64,000 nt of DNA from NCBI GenBank assembly GCA_027531565.1, contig JAPZSB010000005.1:482906-546905 (forward strand). The letters are read 5' to 3'. Each line of letters opens with the position of its first letter. Position 1 is the stretch's first letter. Shown here piece by piece: positions 41,340 to 54,670 of this stretch. A model generated the notes under the pieces. It was given only the letters and a program-made list of their open reading frames with translations. It was not told the origin of the DNA and searched no databases. Source of the stretch: Beijerinckiaceae bacterium. Its GTDB lineage: Bacteria; Pseudomonadota; Alphaproteobacteria; Rhizobiales; Beijerinckiaceae. The position numbers and the translations under genes were made by a program.

Positions 41340-41837
41340 ATGGCCGGTAGCGTGAACAAGGTAATCCTGGTGGGCAATCTCGGACGGGATCCGGAAACCC
41401 GCCGTCTGGCCAATGGCGATCCGGTGGTCAATCTCCGGATCGCCACGTCGGAAAGCTGGCGCGACAAGCAATCGGGCGAGCGCCGCGAGAAGACGGAATG
41501 GCATTCCGTCGTGATCTTCAACGAGAACCTCGCCAAGGTCGCGGAGCAATATCTGCGCAAGGGCTCGAAGGTCTATGTCGAGGGCCAGCTCCAGACCCGC
41601 GAGTGGCAGGACAAGGATGGCCAGAAGCGCTACTCGACCGAAATCGTCCTGCAGCGCTATCGCGGCGAGCTCACCCTGCTCGACGGACGCGAGGGCGGCG
41701 GCAGCGCCCCGCGCGAGGTCGATGACATGGGCGGCGGATATTCCGCGCCGCGGATGGGCAGCGGCGGCGGCGGTGGTTCGCGTCCCTCCGGCGGCGGCGG
41801 CTCCCGTCCGGACATGGATGACGATATCCCGTTCTGA
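41340..41837 (+). CDS. ssb: Single-stranded DNA-binding protein
   Basis: A 165-residue SSB. The OB-fold begins [21 protein letters not shown], with [19 protein letters not shown] near residue 58 and [17 protein letters not shown] Gly-rich flexible linker leads to the acidic tip DMDDDIPF that recruits repair and replication proteins. Its divergent neighbours are uvrA and the small exported gene, the usual alphaproteobacterial context. Gene and linker look normal. Confidence 0.96.
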   Translation: MAGSVNKVILVGNLGRDPETRRLANGDPVVNLRIATSESWRDKQSGERREKTEWHSVVIFNENLAKVAEQYLRKGSKVYVEGQLQTREWQDKDGQKRYSTEIVLQRYRGELTLLDGREGGGSAPREVDDMGGGYSAPRMGSGGGGGSRPSGGGGSRPDMDDDIPF

Positions 41838-41865
41838 GGACTCGCCGGCCTGCCTTGCACAGGAC

Positions 41866-41897
41866 GAAACCCGCCCTGCAGGGACAGGACGGGTTTC
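41866..41897. terminator. Possible bidirectional terminator between ssb and the rhodanese gene
   Basis: GAAACCCG and CGGGTTTC form an 8-bp stem whose loop (CCCTGCAGGG) is itself palindromic. It sits between convergent ssb (ends 41837) and the rhodanese gene (ends 41955). T-tracts are short, so confidence is moderate. Confidence 0.5.
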
Positions 41898-41954
41898 TGG
41901 GGCTGATCCGGCTCAACAGCAGCCGGACCGAAACGTTGGTTGTCGTATAATCTC

Positions 41955-42899
41955 TCAGGAACCCGAGCCGGCCGGTTTCTCGACCGGGCCCTTCTTCTCG
42001 AGCGAATATTCAAGCATCGAGCCATCATAGAGCTTCACGCCGGGCAGGCCGAGCACTTCGCTCATCACGAACCAGTCGGTCGCGGCCCAATGGCCGGTAT
42101 TGCAATAGGCGATCGCGCCATTGGCATTGGCCGCCGCGCTGAACTCGCGGGCCAGCGAAACCTTGTCCTTCAGGCGATTGTCGGCGGTGAAGGCCCGGGC
42201 ATGCGGGATGTTGACGGCACCGGGAATATGACCGGCCGCGGGGATGGCCTTGTGCTTTTCCTTGCCGCTGAAGAAGCTTTCCGGCCGGCTGTCGACCAGC
42301 AGCGTACCGGATTCACGCGCCTTCAGCACGTCGCCGAGCCGGGCGCGCAGGGCCGCATCCGGGCGGGCTTCGTAAATCGCGGGGACGGGATTGGCATCGC
42401 CCGTGGCGATCGCGCGGGCCTTGTCATCCGTCCAGCCCTTGTAGCCGCCGTCGAGAATGGCAATCGAGGCATGTCCCATCGCCTTGAACGACCAGTAGAC
42501 GCGCGCCGCCGCACCGAAGCTGCTGCTGTCGGTGCCTTCATGCACGATCACCACATCCGATTCAGGCGCGATGCCGAGATCGCCCGCCAGAGCCTCGAAC
42601 TGTGCCGGTTCCGGCAGGTAGAGCGAGGTATTCTCGCGCGGCAGGCGCCAGCTGGCATGGGCATAGTCGGCATGGACCGAACCGGGGATATGCCCGGCCT
42701 GGAACAGCGCACGGCCCTTTTCCCGCGTCTCGCCGGAGCGGATATCGACAACGACGAGGTTCCTGTCGCCAAGACGCCCGGCAAGGCTCCCGGGATCGAT
42801 CAGGCCGCGCAGGGGCGTCCCGGCAAGGGCGGCCGAAAGCGGCGCCAGCAGGGCGCCGGCGACAAGGGAACCGAGGAGAAGGCGACGGTGAAGGAGCAT
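41955..42899 (-). CDS. Periplasmic sulfurtransferase (tandem rhodanese domains)
   Basis: A 314-residue exported sulfurtransferase. The ATG at 42899 (MLLHRRLLLGSLVAGALLA) starts a signal peptide and has AAAGGA 8 bases upstream; the track's start adds 13 unlikely residues. Two rhodanese domains are present. The first (LVVVDIRSGETRE) lacks a catalytic Cys. The second (LLVDSRPESFF ... AIAYCNTGHWAATDWF) has the persulfide-forming Cys in a CNTGHWA loop. It would move sulfur from thiosulfate or similar donors in the periplasm. The gene is divergent from the Lrp/AsnC regulator gene, which may control it. Confidence 0.87.
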   Translation of the reverse strand: MLLHRRLLLGSLVAGALLAPLSAALAGTPLRGLIDPGSLAGRLGDRNLVVVDIRSGETREKGRALFQAGHIPGSVHADYAHASWRLPRENTSLYLPEPAQFEALAGDLGIAPESDVVIVHEGTDSSSFGAAARVYWSFKAMGHASIAILDGGYKGWTDDKARAIATGDANPVPAIYEARPDAALRARLGDVLKARESGTLLVDSRPESFFSGKEKHKAIPAAGHIPGAVNIPHARAFTADNRLKDKVSLAREFSAAANANGAIAYCNTGHWAATDWFVMSEVLGLPGVKLYDGSMLEYSLEKKGPVEKPAGSGS

Positions 42900-43076
42900 C
42901 AGGCGGTCCTTTCGAGGCTGGCTTTGGCAGCTCGACATGGGCCTGATTTAGAAAAATCTTCTTCCATTGACAATCACAGCAATTGATATAGGGAAATCCT
43001 TCCAAATTCGGATCGGCCCAAGGAAGGCATGACCGTTTCGGGGCAGAAGAAGCAAAAGGGTTTCTGGAGACGTGGA

Positions 43077-43571
43077 ATGGATTCTTTCGATCGGGCGATC
43101 CTCTCGCTGATCCAGGCGGACGGCTCGCTTCCCCTGAACGAGATCGCGTCGCGGGTCGGGCTTTCGCCGACCCCGTGCTGGAACCGTATCCGCAAGATGG
43201 AGGAGACGGGCATCATTGCCCGCCGCGTCGCGGTGCTGGATGCGGCCAAGCTCGGGCTCGGCGTCACCATCTTCGTCTCGATCGAGACATCGGATCACTC
43301 CGAGGGCTGGCTCGCGCGGTTCGCCGAGGCCGTGAAGGAGATGCCGGAGGTGGTCGATGTCTACCGGATGTCCGGCGATGTCGATTACATGATGCGCGTC
43401 GTCGTCCCCGGGATCGACGCCTATGACGATTTCTACCGCCGGCTGATCAAGGCGGTTCCGCTCAAGAACGTGACGTCGCGCTTCGCGATGGAGAAGATCA
43501 AGGCGACGACGGCGCTGCCGCTCGAGCAGTCGCCCGTCTTCAAGGCCCGGAAGAAGACGCTCGCAAAATAG
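43077..43571 (+). CDS. Lrp/AsnC family transcriptional regulator
   Basis: A 164-residue regulator. An N-terminal winged helix-turn-helix (LNEIASRVGLSPTPCWNRIRKM) is followed by an RAM/AsnC ligand-binding domain (VDVYRMSGDVDYMMRVVV). The ATG at 43077 gives MDSFDRAILSLIQADG, the family's usual start; the track's 43029 start adds 16 basic residues and has an AAGG very close to it. Such regulators sense amino acids. Divergence from the rhodanese gene suggests a cysteine or sulfur-compound response, but this is inference. It is convergent with marC. Confidence 0.87.
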   Translation: MDSFDRAILSLIQADGSLPLNEIASRVGLSPTPCWNRIRKMEETGIIARRVAVLDAAKLGLGVTIFVSIETSDHSEGWLARFAEAVKEMPEVVDVYRMSGDVDYMMRVVVPGIDAYDDFYRRLIKAVPLKNVTSRFAMEKIKATTALPLEQSPVFKARKKTLAK

Positions 43572-43580
43572 GCTGCCCGC

Positions 43581-44213
43581 TCAGCGGACGGCCTTGATCC
43601 CGTCGATCACGAACTGCACAGCGAGAGCCGCGAGGATCACCCCGAGCAGGCGCGTCAGCACGAGATTGCCGGTCACGCCGAGGAGCTTCGACAGCCGGTC
43701 GGCGATCAGGAAGACCAGCAGGCAGGAAATCGAGACCAGCGCGATCACCGCCACGAGCGCCCCGAGTTTCATGCCATCGCCGCCCGCCGACCCGGCGATC
43801 AGCATCGTCGCGGTGATCGTGCCCGGCCCGGCCATCAGCGGAATCGCCAGCGGGAAGGCGGCGATGTTGCGGATGTGATCCTCGTCGATGGCGGTCCGCG
43901 CCACATTGTTCTTCCGGCGCCCGCGCAGCTCGAAGATCATCTCGAACGCGATCCAGAACAGCAGCAACCCGCCTGCAATCCGGAAGGCGGGGAAGCCGAT
44001 CCCCAGCGCGCCGAGCACCGGCTGGCCGAAAAACGCGAAACCGAGCATGATCGCCCCGGCGATCAGCGTCGCGCGGACAGCGACGTTCCGCCGTTCGGCC
44101 GGCGTCAGCCCGACGGTCAGGCTCAGGAAGATCGGCGCCAGGCCGGGCGGATCGACCGTGACCATCAGCGTGGTCAGGGCGGCGAGGAAATACTCGGTGA
44201 CCGCTGCACTCAT
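43581..44213 (-). CDS. MarC family integral membrane protein
   Basis: A 210-residue protein with about six transmembrane helices. Family segments are LMVTVDPPGLAPIFLSL near residue 14 and PLAIPLMAGPGTITATMLI near residue 120. The track begins 20 residues upstream; the ATG at 44213 has a GGGAG 6 bases before it and gives MSAAVTEYFLA, the likely start. MarC proteins were named from the multiple-antibiotic-resistance region, but the link is unproven and the function remains unknown. Convergent with the Lrp gene (9 bases apart). Confidence 0.88.
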   Translation of the reverse strand: MSAAVTEYFLAALTTLMVTVDPPGLAPIFLSLTVGLTPAERRNVAVRATLIAGAIMLGFAFFGQPVLGALGIGFPAFRIAGGLLLFWIAFEMIFELRGRRKNNVARTAIDEDHIRNIAAFPLAIPLMAGPGTITATMLIAGSAGGDGMKLGALVAVIALVSISCLLVFLIADRLSKLLGVTGNLVLTRLLGVILAALAVQFVIDGIKAVR

Positions 44214-44292
44214 TGCCATCTCCCGCCTTGCCGGCGCTGAAAATCGATGTAAACAGGCCTTACATTTATGCAAGGGCGAGAGGAACTCCCCC

Positions 44293-44694
44293 GTGACCCT
44301 AGCGCCTTTTTATGCTGCCCCGCTCTTTGTCAAGCTCCACATCCTCGCGGCGATGGTTGTCGTGGCGCTCACACCGGTGCAGTTCCTCGGATTTCCGAAG
44401 GGAAGCCCGGGGCATCGGGCGGCAGGGGCGCTCTGGCTGCTCGCCATGGTCACCGTGGCCCTGACCTCGATGACGATCACCTCGCGCTTCCGGCTGTCAC
44501 TCGGCGGGTTCGGACCGATCCATCTCCTGTCGCTGCTCACGCTGGCCTCCTGCCTCGCCGCCTGGCAGGCCGCGCGTCGCCACGAGATCACGCGGCACCG
44601 GCTGACGCTCGTCCTGCTGACGCTGAGCTTTTTCGTGGCCGGCGCGTTTACCTTCCTTCCGGGGCGGATCATGCACCGGATCGTGGCCGGGTGA
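44293..44694 (+). CDS. DUF2306 family small membrane protein
   Basis: A 133-residue protein with about four predicted membrane helices (LHILAAMVVVALTPVQFLGF, LWLLAMVTVALTSM, IHLLSLLTLASCLA, LVLLTLSFFVAGAFTFLPG). DUF2306 is a bacterial membrane family of unknown function. The start is a GTG at 44293 with GAGAGGA 8 bases upstream. The ORF track extends it into the shadow of marC. It is divergent from marC and 131 bases upstream of gyrA; a role is not known. Confidence 0.8.
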   Translation: MTLAPFYAAPLFVKLHILAAMVVVALTPVQFLGFPKGSPGHRAAGALWLLAMVTVALTSMTITSRFRLSLGGFGPIHLLSLLTLASCLAAWQAARRHEITRHRLTLVLLTLSFFVAGAFTFLPGRIMHRIVAG

Positions 44695-44825
44695 GGGGAC
44701 TTATCCCCATGCCGAATTCGCATCTCGCCGCGGAATCGCCTAGAAGACAGCAGACTGGCATGCGTCATGACCTTGCCCGGTCCGACCATGCCGAAGACCC
44801 GCTTCTCTGAACTTGGGAATCATCC

Positions 44826-47564
<2,739 letters not shown>

Positions 47565-47594
47565 TTTGATTTTCGCAAGGGTTTCGAGGGCTAG

Positions 47595-47945
47595 ATGAAG
47601 GCACTGCATACGATCTGCCATCAAACTAACGGGCGATTCAACAATGTTCGGAACGTGAATCCTGCAACGGGAGAATATCTGTCAGGTTGGTGGCAGCTTC
47701 CTGCTGAAGAGGCACCCGAACTTGTCGGCGGCTGGCTATACCTGCACGAAACAAGCGGAACCAAGTCTGGTCTAATTGGCAGAATTCTTGGCGTGAGTTT
47801 TGATGAACAACGGAAGGCCTATGATATCCAGTTCCGCGTTGTGCGGGAGGTAGCGCCTGTTGCGTGGCGTGGAGCGAAAGCTGGCCAAAGCCCGCAGCAC
47901 TACTTCCGTATTGTAGACGCCTCGCTTCCCCATGAGACCGCCTGA
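47595..47945 (+). CDS. Hypothetical protein, A/T-richer than its neighbours
   Basis: A 116-residue protein I do not recognise. Visible features are aromatic-rich segments (SGWWQLPAEEAP, GGWLYLHET) and a beta-rich second half (SGLIGRILGVSFDEQRKAYDIQFRVV), consistent with a small all-beta fold such as a PUA-like domain, but no motif supports a name. Codon use and base composition are clearly more A/T-rich than gyrA and thiC on either side, suggesting recent acquisition. It starts 30 bases after gyrA and ends 45 bases before the TPP riboswitch. Confidence 0.65.
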   Translation: MKALHTICHQTNGRFNNVRNVNPATGEYLSGWWQLPAEEAPELVGGWLYLHETSGTKSGLIGRILGVSFDEQRKAYDIQFRVVREVAPVAWRGAKAGQSPQHYFRIVDASLPHETA

Positions 47946-47990
47946 TTGTCCCCCTTGCTCCCGCCCCAGAATCCGATAAGCTTTTCATAT

Positions 47991-50132
<2,142 letters not shown>

Positions 50133-50203
50133 CGCTGCCGGAGGGGCTGGCCTTTTGCCGTGAAATGCGGCAAGGCCATGCCCCACCAGCCGGGGAGACA
50201 GGA

Positions 50204-51058
50204 ATGGGACAGCCTTTGGTCTTGCGGAGCGTCGCAGCCTTGCGGGCCTGGCGGCAGCAATGCCGCCGCGCCGGCGAGACCGTGGGTCTCGTACCCACGA
50301 TGGGCGCGCTGCATGTCGGCCATCTGAGCCTCGTCAACCGCATCCGTCAGGAAGCGGACCGGGCAATCGTCTCGATCTTCGTCAACCCGACGCAATTCGC
50401 ACCGAACGAGGATTTCTCGAAATATCCCAGAACATTCGAACGCGATCTTCAACAGCTATCTGAAATCGGAGCGGATGCCGTCTTCGCGCCGACCGTGCCG
50501 GAAATGTATCCGGATGGCTTTGCCACAACCGTCACCGTAGCCGGGCCGGCCAAGGTCGGGCTGGAGGATGCGTTCCGCCCGACGCATTTCGCCGGCGTGG
50601 CGACGGTGGTGAGCAAGCTGCTGCTGCAGGCCCTGCCGGATTGCGCGATTTTCGGCGAGAAGGATTACCAGCAGCTCGCCGTCATCCGGCACATGGTGCG
50701 CGATCTCGACATCCCGGTCGAGATTCTGGCCGGCCCGACCGTGCGCGAAGCGGACGGCCTCGCCATGTCGTCGCGCAATGTCTACCTCTCGCCCGAAGAG
50801 CGGGCACTTGCGCCGCGGATCCATGAGATTCTCGAAGGCTGTGCGGCGAAAATCCGCTCCGGCGCGGCCATCCTCTCGGCCGAGACCTGGGGCCGCACCG
50901 AACTGGCAATCGCCGGTTTCGAGGTGGATTACATCGCCATCCGCGATGCCGCGAGCCTCGCACCGGTTGACGAGCCCCGGCCCGGACAGTCGCTGCGGAT
51001 CCTCGTTGCGGCGAAACTGGGCCGGACGCGGCTCATCGACAATATCGCCGCGGGCTGA
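50204..51058 (+). CDS. panC: Pantothenate synthetase
   Basis: A 284-residue enzyme that joins pantoate and beta-alanine with ATP. Motifs are the HIGH-like VPTMGALHVGHLSL near residue 30, VSIFVNPTQFAPNEDF near 60, FGEKDYQQLAVIRHMV near 147 and the KMSK-like MSSRNVYLS near 187. The ATG at 50204 gives MGQPLVLRSV, with AGACAGGA upstream. It follows thiC by 71 bases, perhaps under TPP-riboswitch readthrough, and is convergent with PPK2 immediately after its stop. With coaD it covers two steps of the CoA pathway in this region. Confidence 0.95.
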   Translation: MGQPLVLRSVAALRAWRQQCRRAGETVGLVPTMGALHVGHLSLVNRIRQEADRAIVSIFVNPTQFAPNEDFSKYPRTFERDLQQLSEIGADAVFAPTVPEMYPDGFATTVTVAGPAKVGLEDAFRPTHFAGVATVVSKLLLQALPDCAIFGEKDYQQLAVIRHMVRDLDIPVEILAGPTVREADGLAMSSRNVYLSPEERALAPRIHEILEGCAAKIRSGAAILSAETWGRTELAIAGFEVDYIAIRDAASLAPVDEPRPGQSLRILVAAKLGRTRLIDNIAAG

Positions 51059-51961
51059 TCAACTGGCGAGCAGGGCTTTCCGGGCCTCGCCGAGCTTCTT
51101 CGTCGCCTCGGCGGAAAGCGTCGGGAAAGCAAGGTCGAGGCTCTCCATCTCGGCGATGATCGCCTGCATCACCGCCAGCCGCATGAACCATTTCCGGTCG
51201 GCCGGAATGACATACCACGGTGCATGCGGGGCGGCTGTGGCCCGGATCGCCGCCTCGTAGGCCGCCATGTACTCATCCCAATGCGCGCGCTCGGCGACAT
51301 CGCGGGCGTTGAATTTCCAGTTCTTGGCCGGGTCATCGATGCGGGCGAGCTGGCGCTCCTTCTGCTCGTCCTTCGAGACATGGAGGAAGAACTTCATGAT
51401 CCGCGTGCCGGCGCGGGCGAGATGGCGCTCATGGTCGGCAATCGCCTCCAGCCTTTCCTCCCAGAATTTCTCGCTGCCCGCCTTCTTGGCGAAACCGTTT
51501 TCCGGCAGGCGCTGCGCCCCGAGGAATTCCGGATGCACCCGCACCACCAGCACCTCCTCGTAATACGAGCGGTTATGGATGCCGATCCGCCCACGCTCCG
51601 GCAGGGCCTTGGCCGTGCGCCAGAGGAAATCATGGTCAAGCTCCTCGGGCGAGGGCGCCTTGAAGGAATGCACCTGGCAGCCCTGCGGGTTGACCCCGCT
51701 CATCACGTGCTCGATCGTCGAATCCTTGCCGGCCGCATCCATCGCCTGGAGGATCATCAGCACCGACCATTGGTCGGCGGCATAGAGCAGTTCCTGCAGT
51801 TTCTTGAGCTTGACCTTGCCTTCCTCGAGCAGCGCCTTGCTCTCGTCCTTGTCGATGGCGTGCCCGCCGAGACTGTCACAGGCATGGTCAGCGAGGGAGA
51901 ATTTCCGGCCATTCGTCACCCGGAACGGCGCTACGAAACGGGCTGCATCGTCGATCGGCAT
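51059..51961 (-). CDS. Polyphosphate kinase 2 family protein
   Basis: A 300-residue PPK2-type kinase that phosphorylates nucleoside mono- or diphosphates using polyphosphate. The Walker A segment is LQAMDAAGKDSTIEHVMSG near residue 65, and the lid/Walker B region contains IHNRSYYEEVLVVRVHPE near 125. The motif set (AAGKDS, GVNPQG) resembles the class III group, but class cannot be fixed by eye. The ATG at 51961 has GGGGAGG 5 bases upstream. It is divergent from the HAD phosphatase gene. PPK2 use here could tie nucleotide supply to stored polyphosphate. Confidence 0.9.
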   Translation of the reverse strand: MPIDDAARFVAPFRVTNGRKFSLADHACDSLGGHAIDKDESKALLEEGKVKLKKLQELLYAADQWSVLMILQAMDAAGKDSTIEHVMSGVNPQGCQVHSFKAPSPEELDHDFLWRTAKALPERGRIGIHNRSYYEEVLVVRVHPEFLGAQRLPENGFAKKAGSEKFWEERLEAIADHERHLARAGTRIMKFFLHVSKDEQKERQLARIDDPAKNWKFNARDVAERAHWDEYMAAYEAAIRATAAPHAPWYVIPADRKWFMRLAVMQAIIAEMESLDLAFPTLSAEATKKLGEARKALLAS

Positions 51962-52071
51962 CGGAACCTCCCCTGTTTCCCCCAGTTCACGGGGCTTCGC
52001 GGCAAAAGGCAAGCCCGTGCCCCATGGTCTTTTGGCTTTGAAACGGGAGGGGAGTCGACTATGGCACCCGC

Positions 52072-52743
52072 ATGGAACATGCGATCATCTATGATTGTGA
52101 CGGCACGCTGATCGACAGCGAGCATATTGCCGGCTCGGTCTGTGCCGAGGCGCTGACCTCGATCGGCTACCCGATCACGATGGAAGCGTTCAACACGCGG
52201 TTCAACGGCATCCCCGTCGCGAAGACCTGGGAAATGCTCCGCGCCGAGATCGACCGCCCGCTGCCCGAAGGATTCAACGAGGCGATCAATGCCGAGATCT
52301 ACCGCCGCATGGCGCTGGAACTGAAGCCCGTCGAGGGCGTGGCCGAGGCCATCGCAACGATCGGCGGCAACCGGGCCGTTGCCTCGTCGACCAGCCTCGA
52401 ACCGCTCTGGCGCAATCTCCGCAAGACCGGCCTCGCCGATCTCTTCGAGCCGCATATCTATTCCGCCACTCAGGTGGCGCGCGGCAAGCCGGCGCCGGAT
52501 GTCTTCCTTTACGCCGCCAGCCAGATCGGCGTCGATCCGCACGAGGCCATCGTGATCGAGGATTCGGTCGCCGGAATCCTGGCAGCCCGGCGGGCCGGCA
52601 TGCGGGTGATCGGCTTTTCCGGCGCCAGCAATGGCATCGCAGACCTGCAGCACCGGCTCGAACGGGCAGGGGCCATCATCGTCATCCACCACATGTCCGG
52701 CCTGCCGGATGCGGTGGAAGCCGTTCTGCGCATGCCACGCTGA
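52072..52743 (+). CDS. HAD family phosphatase
   Basis: A 223-residue HAD hydrolase. The nucleophile motif DCDGTLIDSE is near residue 9, the Thr/Ser motif is AVASSTS near 106, and the Lys-to-Asp motifs are GKPAPDVFLYAA and AIVIEDSVAGILAAR. The helical cap between motifs 1 and 2 is of the beta-phosphoglucomutase/phosphoglycolate type. The substrate is unknown. It is divergent from PPK2, which suggests a shared promoter region of 110 bases, and lies upstream of coaD. Confidence 0.9.
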   Translation: MEHAIIYDCDGTLIDSEHIAGSVCAEALTSIGYPITMEAFNTRFNGIPVAKTWEMLRAEIDRPLPEGFNEAINAEIYRRMALELKPVEGVAEAIATIGGNRAVASSTSLEPLWRNLRKTGLADLFEPHIYSATQVARGKPAPDVFLYAASQIGVDPHEAIVIEDSVAGILAARRAGMRVIGFSGASNGIADLQHRLERAGAIIVIHHMSGLPDAVEAVLRMPR

Positions 52744-52823
52744 GCCTCGCTCCCGCCGCGGTTTGGCTTGAGTTTCCCCGGATTTCCCGATAGCTGGCTT
52801 CATCGCCCTGCGGATCGCTGCCC

Positions 52824-53318
52824 ATGCCCCATATCGCCTTCTATGCCGGCTCCTTCGACCCGCCCACCAACGGGCATCTCGATGTCATCCGCCGGTCCTA
52901 TGCGATCGCGGACGAACTGGTCATCGCCATCGGCACGCATCCCGGGAAGGCGCCGATCTTCACCGCCGAGGAACGCACCTCGATGCTCCAGGCTGTGGCC
53001 GCACCGCTGGCCATGGGCAAGCCGCTGACCATCACCACCTTCAACGATCTCACGGTCGATGCCGCGCGCCGCCATGGCGCGACCATGCTGATCCGCGGGC
53101 TGCGGGACGGAACCGATCTCGATTACGAGATGCAGCTCGCCGGCATGAACGGCCAGATGGCGCCGGATATCCAGACAATCTTCCTGCCCGCCTCGCCGAA
53201 TGTCCGCCCGATTACCGCCACGCTTGTCCGTCAGATCGCAGGCATGGGCGGCGATGTCAGCAGCTTCGTGCCCGGACAGGTCCGCGATGCGCTGGCGGCC
53301 AAATTCAGCCGGACATGA
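52824..53318 (+). CDS. coaD: Pantetheine-phosphate adenylyltransferase
   Basis: A 164-residue enzyme that makes dephospho-CoA from 4'-phosphopantetheine and [23 protein letters not shown] carries the (T/H)xGH nucleotide-binding motif near residue 18, followed by [16 protein letters not shown] near 91 and the C-terminal [14 protein letters not shown]. Length is typical. Its stop overlaps the longest ORF for the next cyclophilin, but that gene's proper ATG lies 35 bases downstream. It fits the conserved gyrA-coaD-ppi-ppi-queA-tgt order of rhizobia. Confidence 0.96.
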   Translation: MPHIAFYAGSFDPPTNGHLDVIRRSYAIADELVIAIGTHPGKAPIFTAEERTSMLQAVAAPLAMGKPLTITTFNDLTVDAARRHGATMLIRGLRDGTDLDYEMQLAGMNGQMAPDIQTIFLPASPNVRPITATLVRQIAGMGGDVSSFVPGQVRDALAAKFSRT

Positions 53319-53353
53319 TCCGGCCCCCATCCCACGGAACCCGAGGAGATTCC

Positions 53354-53902
53354 ATGCTTCGCCGTACGCTTCTCGCCGGTCTTGCCGGCCTTGTCCCGGG
53401 CCTTGCTTTGGCGCAGGCCGGGCTCGACCCGAACAACACGCTCGCCATTGACCTGAAGGATGGCCGCGTGCTGATCCAGCTCCGGCCCGACCTCGCGCCG
53501 AAACATGTCGAGCGCATCAAGACCCTCGCCAAGCGCGGCTTCTATGACAACATCGTCTTCCACCGCGTCATCGAGGGCTTCATGGCCCAGACCGGCGATC
53601 CGCGCGGCAACGGCACCGGCGGCTCCGACCTTCCGGACCTGCCGGCGGAATTCTCGCGCGAGCCCTTCGTGCGCGGCACGCTGGGCATGGCGCGCTCGCA
53701 GAACCCCAATTCGGCCAACTCGCAGTTCTTCATCTGCTTTGCCGATGCCCAGTTCCTGAACAACCAGTACACCGTCTTCGGCAAGGTCGTTCAGGGCATG
53801 GAATTCGTCGACCGCATCAAGCGCGGCGATCGCAACAACAACGGCGCGGTGACCAATCCGGACAAGATGATCCGCGTCCGCCTGCTCGCCGACATCAAGT
53901 AA
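53354..53902 (+). CDS. Exported cyclophilin-type peptidyl-prolyl isomerase
   Basis: A 182-residue cyclophilin with a signal peptide (MLRRTLLAGLAGLVPGLALAQA), so it acts in the periplasm on folding or maturing proteins. The domain has LDPNNTLAIDLKDGRVLIQL, FYDNIVFHRVIEGFMAQTGDP near residue 67 and [14 protein letters not shown] near 120. The ATG at 53354 has GAGGAG 5 bases upstream; the longer ORF overlaps coaD. Its cytosolic paralogue lies next to it across a 92-bp tandem array. Both share long stretches, such as [14 protein letters not shown]. Confidence 0.92.
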   Translation: MLRRTLLAGLAGLVPGLALAQAGLDPNNTLAIDLKDGRVLIQLRPDLAPKHVERIKTLAKRGFYDNIVFHRVIEGFMAQTGDPRGNGTGGSDLPDLPAEFSREPFVRGTLGMARSQNPNSANSQFFICFADAQFLNNQYTVFGKVVQGMEFVDRIKRGDRNNNGAVTNPDKMIRVRLLADIK

Positions 53903-54184
53903 GGAAAACCCGACAGCTCCGGCATCGCCGGAGCTTAGGAGCGAATGCGACGCCGAGCAGGGCTGCCCCGCAGCCGGTTGCGAGGGACAACAAAGGAAAA
54001 CCCGACAGCTCCGGCACCGCCGGAGCTTAGGAGCAAATGCGACGCCGAGCAGGGCTGCAAAGCAGCCCGTTGCGAGGGACAACAAAGGAAAACCCGACAG
54101 CTCCGGCACCGCCGGAGCCTAGGAGCGAATGCGACGCCGAGCAGGGCTGCCCCGCAGCCCGTTGCGAGGAACAACAAAGGAAAA
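53901..54184 (+). repeat. 92-bp tandem repeat array (about 3.1 copies)
   Basis: Three full copies of a 92-bp unit lie between the two cyclophilin genes (starts at 53901, 53993 and 54085), with a fourth partial start at 54177. Each begins AAGGAAAACCCGACAG, and the last AAGGAAAA is also the ribosome-binding site of the second cyclophilin gene. Units contain GCTCCGGC/GCCGGAGC and GGCTGC/GCAGCC inverted repeats. Copies differ at only a few bases. 92 is not a multiple of 3, so a peptide repeat is unlikely. Confidence 0.92.
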
Positions 54185-54188
54185 AGCC

Positions 54189-54656
54189 ATGTCTACCCCC
54201 GAGAACACCCTCATCCTCGACACCACCAAGGGTGTCGTCACCATCGAGCTCCGTCCGGATCTCGCCCCGAAGCATGTCGAGCGCATCAAGCTGCTGGTCC
54301 GCGAGGGCTTCTATGATGGCGTCACCTTCCACCGGGTGATCGATGGCTTCATGGCCCAGGGCGGCTGCCCGCATGGCACCGGCACCGGCGGCTCGGACCA
54401 TCCGGACCTGCCGGCCGAGTTCAACGACGAGCCGCATGTCCGCGGAATCTGCTCGATGGCCCGCGCCCGCAACCCGAATTCGGCGAATTCGCAGTTCTTC
54501 ATCTGCTTCGACGATGCCACCTTCCTCGACGGCCAGTACACGGTCTGGGGCAAGGTCACCTCCGGCATGGAAGCCGTGGACCAGTTCGCCCGCGGCGAGC
54601 CGGTTCGCAATCCGGACCGCATCAACAAGGCGACGATCGCCGCCGATCAGGCCTGA
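54189..54656 (+). CDS. Cytosolic cyclophilin-type peptidyl-prolyl isomerase
   Basis: A 155-residue cyclophilin without a signal peptide. [21 protein letters not shown] and [14 protein letters not shown] are the conserved active-site segments, and [13 protein letters not shown] closes the domain. The start ATG at 54189 follows AAGGAAAAAGCC, the tail of the tandem repeat array. It speeds proline isomerisation in the cytoplasm. High similarity to the exported cyclophilin suggests they arose by duplication, with loss or gain of the signal peptide. queA follows after 14 bases. Confidence 0.93.
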   Translation: MSTPENTLILDTTKGVVTIELRPDLAPKHVERIKLLVREGFYDGVTFHRVIDGFMAQGGCPHGTGTGGSDHPDLPAEFNDEPHVRGICSMARARNPNSANSQFFICFDDATFLDGQYTVWGKVTSGMEAVDQFARGEPVRNPDRINKATIAADQA

Positions 54657-54670
54657 GCCGGGCAGGGCGC

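Noticed and set aside
53945-54437. ORFs running through the 92-bp tandem repeats
   Set aside because: The unit is not a multiple of three bases and the ORFs are short, Arg-rich and lack a ribosome-binding site, so they are not peptide repeats.
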